Source: Rhizobium gallicum bv. gallicum R602sp (GTDB lineage: Bacteria; Pseudomonadota; Alphaproteobacteria; Rhizobiales; Rhizobiaceae). From it: a DNA stretch of 64,000 bases. The notes under the pieces were generated by a model. The model was not told where the DNA came from. It did no database searches and worked only from the letters and a program-made list of their open reading frames with translations. A program made the position numbers and the translations under genes. Positions 59,336-64,000 of this stretch are shown piece after piece (position 1 is the first letter of the stretch; each line of letters opens with the position of its first letter). The stretch covers positions 443,255 through 507,254 of the forward strand of contig NZ_CP006879.1 of NCBI RefSeq assembly GCF_000816845.1. The letters are read 5' to 3'.

Positions 59336-59959
59336 TTACGCTGATTGGCTGAGATGGGTGACTTCAGAGCGATAATTGGAGGGGCGAAGCTTAAGGAATA
59401 TGTCCGCATTGGCGGGCAGCGTGCCCGCCACGGCTATCGTCATGCCGATCTTCTTGGGCTCACCCAAACGCTGCAGCGGCCATCCGACACGAGCGAGGAT
59501 CCGCTCGAATCGAACGTCAGTCACAGTGACAATCTCGGTGTAGCCATTCGCCACGCACCATTCGATGATGCCTGCGAACATGGTCAGCGTCGTCTCATGG
59601 ACCGACCCGTCTCCCGTTCTCTCCGTAAGCGTCGTGTCTACGCAGAAGCGGGAGCTCTCGATCATCGCCGAATGGGCATGGAGCCGTCCTCCTGGAAGGA
59701 GCGACGAAAAGACGTTTTCGGCCATTGTTGGACCCAGGGTTGGAAGAAGCCTGGCGCAGCCCGCAACGCGGTTGTCGGAAGAGACCGCGAGGATGTAAAC
59801 GGGCCGGAGATTGTCGAACGAATCCTCCTCTCGGCCATCGACAACGTCGACCTCCCAGCCGAGCCGATCGGAAAAGACATGTGCCCGCAAGGAGTGGTGG
59901 GCATCGAGGAGCTGGTGCTCGCGATGAGTCCTTGCGGTAGAGATAGCGATCATATGCAT
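59336..59959 (-). CDS. traI: Acyl-homoserine lactone synthase TraI
   Basis: 207 residues from ATG 59959 (GGAG seven bases before). LuxI family: LLDAHHSLRAHVFSDRLGWE with the conserved arginine and W, FDNLRPVYILAVSSDNRVAG, SAMIESSRFCVDTT, and VTVTDVRFERILARVGWPL. It makes the quorum signal for TraR. It is the first gene of the traI-trb operon, with trbB beginning 10 bases after its stop. Confidence 0.95.
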   Translation of the reverse strand: MHMIAISTARTHREHQLLDAHHSLRAHVFSDRLGWEVDVVDGREEDSFDNLRPVYILAVSSDNRVAGCARLLPTLGPTMAENVFSSLLPGGRLHAHSAMIESSRFCVDTTLTERTGDGSVHETTLTMFAGIIEWCVANGYTEIVTVTDVRFERILARVGWPLQRLGEPKKIGMTIAVAGTLPANADIFLKLRPSNYRSEVTHLSQSA

Positions 59960-60011
59960 GATTTTCTCCGTCATTGAATGACGGCTGGGAAATGAGCACG
60001 GATCGAAGCGG

Positions 60012-60056
60012 TGCGGCAGTTGTCGAATTCTACAAGGTCGGTTCAGCTGTGCCGCA
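60012..60056. promoter_or_regulatory. Inverted repeat between traI and repA
   Basis: TGCGGCA (60012-60018) and TGCCGCA (60050-60056), perfect 7-base arms 31 bases apart. It lies in the shared regulatory gap of traI and repA, about 55 bases from the traI start. It is not a classical tra box. The gap 59960-60340 otherwise shows no gene; AT-rich runs near 60190-60270 suit promoters. Confidence 0.35.
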
Positions 60057-60340
60057 TCGCCCATTTGTCGAAAGTGCGATGACATCCCATGGTGGTCTGC
60101 CAGCTCATTCGCGTTCGTTACTTGTAGGATTCACAGGAGAACAATTCGAGATCAAGGACATAGGAGAGCTGGGCTAACCCTCGGAGCGGAAATACAAAAA
60201 TCGGAAAAACCGCTTGTGCATCATTCCCAAGCCTTTAACCACTTGTTAACTCTAAACTTCTGGACGCGTTTGGGAGAATCATGTTCTATCTCTGGCGGGC
60301 AATGGCCGGTAAACCGGTTGAAGGCCGCCAAGAGGAACAG

Positions 60341-61564
60341 ATGGCGATAGCAAACCGAGTAGAATCAGTTGTCGGCTCCAAGGAAGATGCTGGCGGCAAA
60401 ATCATGCGTCACGCAGGGCTTCTGTCCGGGCAATTGCAGCAGCTCAGAACTCGCATGTATCCTCCAAAGTCGGAAAAGATCCTGCGTCCGTTTCTGACCA
60501 ATGAAGTATCGAAGCTCACGTCTATACCCGATTCCACCCTGAAGCTCATGTCTACCGAAGGACGTGGACCGGTTCCCAGCAGGCTGGAGAATAACCATCG
60601 CGTCTACACGCTGGCCCAGATCAATGAGCTGCGTGAGTTGTTCGCAATGCAGAAACCTGCGGACGCCTTGCGATTCCTTCCTCGCCGTCGCGCCGGCGAG
60701 CATCTCCAGGTCGTTGCAATAGCCAACTTTAAGGGCGGCAGCGCAAAAACCACGACCTGCGTTCATCTCTCCCATTATCTCGCGCTTCACGGTTACCGCG
60801 TCCTTGCACTGGATTTGGATCCTCAAGCATCCCTGTCCGCTATGTTTGGTGCTCAGCCAGAGATCGACGTTGGGTCAAATGAAACGATTTACGCCGCCCT
60901 GCGCTACGATGAGACCGAACGTCGTCCAATCCGCGATATCATCCGCAAGACATACTTCGATGGCATTGACCTCATTCCGGGAAATCTGGAAGTCATGGAG
61001 TATGAGCACGAAACGCCACGGGTTTTGGCGAATAAGTCGAGCTCGGGCGCAATCTTCTTCGAGCGATTGAAGCTAGCCCTTTCGGAAGTCGAGACGGACT
61101 ACGATCTCGTGATCCTCGATACTCCGCCGTCGCTCGGCTTTCTAACCCTGAGCGCGATATACGCGGCGACGAGCATGATCATAACGGTCCATCCGGCCAT
61201 GCTGGACGTCGCATCGATGAGCCAGTTTCTTCTCATGATGGGCGATCTGATTAGTGTCCTCAACGAGAGCGGCGCCCAGCTGGATCAGGATTTCATCCGT
61301 TACTTGGTAACACGGCACAACCCAAATGACGCTCCGCAGTCACAGGTCGTCGCGATGCTTAGGCACTTGTTCGGCGCTGATGTCTTTTTGCCGACCGCCA
61401 TCGAGAGCACTGCGGTCGAGGCCGCCGGCCTAGCAAAACGTTCGATATACGAGCTCGAGATGGGACAAATCGGTCGTGATACTCAAAAACGCGCTCGTGA
61501 GGCGGTAGACGCCGTAAACGAGGCGATAGTTCGCCTCATCAACGATAGCTGGGGGCGGACATGA
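60341..61564 (+). CDS. repA: Plasmid partitioning ATPase RepA
   Basis: 407 residues. N-terminal helix-turn-helix (LTSIPDSTLKLMSTEGRGPV), then ParA ATPase with the deviant Walker A FKGGSAKTTTCVHLSHYLAL, ALDLDPQASLSAMFG, and LVILDTPPSLGFLTLSA. It segregates the plasmid with RepB and represses the repABC promoter. An upstream ATG at 60281 with GGGAG would add 20 residues; 60341 fits the family length better. repB overlaps the stop. Confidence 0.95.
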   Translation: MAIANRVESVVGSKEDAGGKIMRHAGLLSGQLQQLRTRMYPPKSEKILRPFLTNEVSKLTSIPDSTLKLMSTEGRGPVPSRLENNHRVYTLAQINELRELFAMQKPADALRFLPRRRAGEHLQVVAIANFKGGSAKTTTCVHLSHYLALHGYRVLALDLDPQASLSAMFGAQPEIDVGSNETIYAALRYDETERRPIRDIIRKTYFDGIDLIPGNLEVMEYEHETPRVLANKSSSGAIFFERLKLALSEVETDYDLVILDTPPSLGFLTLSAIYAATSMIITVHPAMLDVASMSQFLLMMGDLISVLNESGAQLDQDFIRYLVTRHNPNDAPQSQVVAMLRHLFGADVFLPTAIESTAVEAAGLAKRSIYELEMGQIGRDTQKRAREAVDAVNEAIVRLINDSWGRT

Positions 61565-62592
61565 GCAAATCACCCCGCAAGTCCATTGTCGCCAGCTTCG
61601 GGCTGCTTTCCGCAGAGCTGGAGAATAGCCAGACAACTGACCAGCAGCCTGAGCCTCCGGCTCTGCCTTCCGGCAATCGTGTCGGGGCTGGTGTCATTGG
61701 CGCGGCCCACCGGGCAATCGACGACATCAGATCAGAGCGAGATCGGTTGAAGGCTCTTGTCGAGGCGGGCGGCGGTGCGGTTCGAGAGCTGGATCCTTCT
61801 CTCATTGACCCCTCCCCTTACCCAGACAGGCTGCCCGATGATGACGGAGCGAGTTTTGAGGCGTTCAAGCGGTCGATTGAGACTGAGGGACAAAAAGTTC
61901 CCGTCCAGGTCCGTAAACACCCGTCGTTAGCCGGACGGTATCAGATCGTCTACGGTCACCGGCGCTGGCTTGCTGCCAAGCAGCTCGGCAAGCCCGTTCG
62001 AGCCATCGAGGTGGAGATTACCGACCTCGACCTCGTTCTCGCACAAGGTATCGAAAACGCGAGTCGCCAAGACCTGACCTGGATCGAGCGCGCGCTATTT
62101 GCATCGAGAATGGATGTTGCGGGGATCAAGCCGCGCCACATCTACGCCGCGCTTTCGATCGAAGACGCCGAACTGGCACGGATGCGGAATGTCTACAGGA
62201 TCATTCCCGCGGATATCATTGAGGCCATTGGGCGGGCGCCTAAGGTAGGGCGGCCACGCTGGCTCGAGCTTGCCAAGACGGTTGCGGGCGACTCTGGAAC
62301 GCTTGATGCCCTGCGGGCGACATTGGTTAAGAATGGCGATGCGGCTGAGACCTCCGATCAGAGGTTTCAGCGTGCGTTGAACGCCATCAAGCCGGCAGCG
62401 AGTGGGCGTCGGGAGCCGAGCCCGATTACAGACAAGAGCGGCACAAAGCTCGGCGCCTTATCGATGTCCTCGAAAGAAGTTCGAATTTCGGCCGAGGGAT
62501 CACTCGGTATCGAGTTTTTGAAGTTTGTTGAGGCGGAGCTCCCAGCGCTTACTGAGCGTTTTGCCCGCCTGCGAGAAAACGAGAATTCCTGA
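61561..62592 (+). CDS. repB: Plasmid partitioning protein RepB
   Basis: 343 residues, ParB family: SPRKSIVASFGLLSAEL start, ELDPSLIDPSPYPDRLPDDD, GQKVPVQVRKHPSLAGRYQI, VYGHRRWLAAKQLGKPVRAI (ParB box), and the HTH LTWIERALFASRMDVAGI. It binds parS centromere sites; none could be identified with confidence in this window. ATG overlaps the repA stop. Confidence 0.95.
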   Translation: MSKSPRKSIVASFGLLSAELENSQTTDQQPEPPALPSGNRVGAGVIGAAHRAIDDIRSERDRLKALVEAGGGAVRELDPSLIDPSPYPDRLPDDDGASFEAFKRSIETEGQKVPVQVRKHPSLAGRYQIVYGHRRWLAAKQLGKPVRAIEVEITDLDLVLAQGIENASRQDLTWIERALFASRMDVAGIKPRHIYAALSIEDAELARMRNVYRIIPADIIEAIGRAPKVGRPRWLELAKTVAGDSGTLDALRATLVKNGDAAETSDQRFQRALNAIKPAASGRREPSPITDKSGTKLGALSMSSKEVRISAEGSLGIEFLKFVEAELPALTERFARLRENENS

Positions 62593-62637
62593 CAGCTGTC
62601 AGGGTTTTGGAGCTTAGTGAGGAAAGGAAGTGTAGCA

Positions 62638-62691
62638 AAAGAAAAAGGCCCCCAAACGTTGCCGTCGTGGAAGCCTCTCTCTCTGTGTGAC
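62638..62691 (-). ncRNA. Antisense incompatibility RNA (ctRNA) of repABC
   Basis: On the minus strand: -35 TTGACT (62726-62721), 17-base spacer, -10 GATTCT (62703-62698), giving a start near 62691. A 9-bp stem AGGCTTCCA/TGGGGGCCT with wobble pairs is followed by TTTTTCTTTT (to about 62638), an intrinsic terminator. Such an antisense RNA between repB and repC represses repC in all repABC plasmids. Confidence 0.8.
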
Positions 62692-62786
62692 AACTAGAGA
62701 ATCGCATTTCCCCGAATCCTAGTCAAGAGTCTTTGGCACCGTTTTTGGTGAGCGGCTTTCTTTTGCCTCTTAGAAGGTGAAGGAAA

Positions 62787-63989
62787 ATGCAAAGTGAGCT
62801 CGTGACGACGCCCTTTGGGCGGCGGCCGGTAACGCTTGCCCTGGTGAAACGGCAGATCGCCACAAAGATCGAGTCGGGCAAGTCGGCAGATAAATGGAAG
62901 ATATTCCGCGACGTTTCCACAGCGCGCGAACTGCTCGGCCTCCAGGATCGCAGCTTGGCGATTCTAGACGCTCTTTTGAGCTTCTATCCCGAAAATGAGC
63001 TGCGTCAGGACGCCGGGCTTGTCGTGTTCCCGTCGAACGCTCAGCTCACACTTCGTGCGCACGGCATAGCGGGTGCCACGCTTCGCCGACATCTAGCATT
63101 CCTAGTCGAGGCTGGGTTGATTCTTCGGAAGGACAGCGCCAACGGCAAGCGCTACGCGCGCAAAGACAGGGCCGGCGCTATCGAGAGCGCATTTGGATTC
63201 GATCTGTCGCCGCTCCTCATGCGCTCCGAGGAACTTGCTCAGATGGCGCAGCAAGTTGCTGCGGATCGGAAAGCGTTCAAAAGGGCGAAGGAAAACCTCA
63301 CTATATGCCGGCGGGATGTCCGCAAGCTCATCACTGCCGCGATCGAAGAGGGTGCGGATGGGGATTGGGAGAAAATTGAGGCTATATATGTTGAGTTGGT
63401 CGGCCGCATACCTCGTTCCCCGACGCCGTCCGATCTGGGCGACCTGCTCGACGAAATGAATATGTTGCAGGAAGAAATCCTCAACACATTGGATCTGCAG
63501 CAAAAAGCAGAAAATAATAGCACCAATGATGCTCACTATGAGCGCCACATACAGAATTCAGATACCGAATCCATTAATGAACTTGAACCTAGCTCAAGAA
63601 CTGAGCAGGGCGCGATTCCGAGAGAACGGACGAACGTGCAGCCGAAGGCGTTTCCGCTGGGTATGGTGTTGCGGGCGTGCCCTGAAATCGCGGCATACGG
63701 TCCTGGCGGAGTGGTAGGGAGCTGGCGAGATCTGATGGCGGCGGCCGTCACCGTGCGATCGATGCTGGGCGTTAGCCCGTCCGCCTATCAGGAAGCTTGT
63801 GATGCCATGGGACCGGAAAATGCAGCCGCCACGATCGCCTGCATTCTTGAGCGGGCAGGGCACATCAACTCGGCTGGTGGATATCTGCGAGATCTAACTT
63901 CGAAAACGAAGCGTGACGAATTTTCCCTCGGTCCGGTTCTCATGGCGCTGCTAAGAGCGAACGGAGGCTCTGGCCAGAAAACCGGTTGA
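62787..63989 (+). CDS. repC: Replication initiator RepC
   Basis: 400 residues: VTTPFGRRPVTLALVKRQIA, KWKIFRDVSTARELLGLQDR, LSFYPENELRQDAGLVVFPS, NAQLTLRAHGIAGATLRRHL, and a less conserved middle, then RACPEIAAYGPGGVVGSWRD. RepC initiates replication at an origin within its own coding sequence in this plasmid class. The gene is complete; its stop is 11 bases from the window end. Confidence 0.96.
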   Translation: MQSELVTTPFGRRPVTLALVKRQIATKIESGKSADKWKIFRDVSTARELLGLQDRSLAILDALLSFYPENELRQDAGLVVFPSNAQLTLRAHGIAGATLRRHLAFLVEAGLILRKDSANGKRYARKDRAGAIESAFGFDLSPLLMRSEELAQMAQQVAADRKAFKRAKENLTICRRDVRKLITAAIEEGADGDWEKIEAIYVELVGRIPRSPTPSDLGDLLDEMNMLQEEILNTLDLQQKAENNSTNDAHYERHIQNSDTESINELEPSSRTEQGAIPRERTNVQPKAFPLGMVLRACPEIAAYGPGGVVGSWRDLMAAAVTVRSMLGVSPSAYQEACDAMGPENAAATIACILERAGHINSAGGYLRDLTSKTKRDEFSLGPVLMALLRANGGSGQKTG

Positions 63990-64000
63990 GGATCGAGTGA

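Noticed and set aside
59974..60177. 67-codon forward frame between traI and repA
   Set aside because: No motif or convincing ribosome site; it sits in the shared regulatory gap.
62730..62747. Sigma54-like TGGCACCGTTTTTGG upstream of repC
   Set aside because: The -12 element lacks the essential GC and the context is the repB-repC leader.
60281..63989. parS site for RepB
   Set aside because: I found no convincing 16-base palindrome of the repABC parS type; it may lie beyond the window.

Overview
The window looks like part of a rhizobial symbiotic plasmid (Sinorhizobium/Ensifer, Rhizobium or Mesorhizobium type). Four things support this. There is a bacterial gibberellin (GA) operon. There is a decayed nodA fragment. 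There is a probable NifA/sigma54 promoter. There is also a complete Ti/pNGR234a-style conjugation and repABC backbone. The DNA is GC-rich, and accessory genes alternate with many broken insertion sequences, as is usual on symbiotic plasmids.

Layout. 1-1.2 kb: a di-haem cytochrome c peroxidase (3' end outside the window), read leftward behind a sigma54 promoter with a NifA-type upstream site. 1.2-1.9 kb: an IS5-family remnant. 2.0-11.3 kb: the GA operon, in the order [outer-membrane-protein 5' end fused to a cyp115 remnant]-cyp112-cyp114-ferredoxin-SDR-cyp117-GGPP synthase-CPS-KS. GGPS, CPS and KS make ent-kaurene; CYP117, CYP114/Fd/SDR and CYP112 oxidise it to GA9. The GA4-forming CYP115 is destroyed. 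11.4-14.4 kb and 25.4-27.4 kb: two copies of a plasmid-maintenance block (DUF1419-like remnant, an unknown 195-aa protein, ArdC), with the second ArdC truncated. Between them, 14.5-25.3 kb holds IS110 and IS66 remnants, an Ldh2-type dehydrogenase remnant, a DMT exporter, and a regulator plus aminotransferase plus aldehyde dehydrogenase module. It also holds an ImmA/IrrE-like peptidase, a broken HNH nuclease, a tRNA-like sequence and a DUF3991/Toprim protein.

28.3-34.7 kb: DUF736, then a signalling cluster (PilZ-like protein, OmpR-type regulator, REC-EAL protein, and a convergent PAS-rich hybrid histidine kinase), then a WGR protein. 34.9-35.5 kb: IstB-like and nodA fragments. 35.9-38.5 kb: a SulP transporter with its XRE regulator and a PhnA fragment.

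38.5-64 kb: the conserved transfer/replication backbone. traG-D-C diverge from traA-F-B-H across oriT. A DUF433/DUF5615 toxin-antitoxin pair and an XRE gene follow, then traM and traR (convergent), then trbI-H-G-F-L-K-J-E-D-C-B and traI on the minus strand. repABC, with an antisense RNA between repB and repC, reads the other way. TraI makes the acyl-homoserine lactone, TraR senses it, TraM restrains TraR, and together they should couple cell density to transfer.
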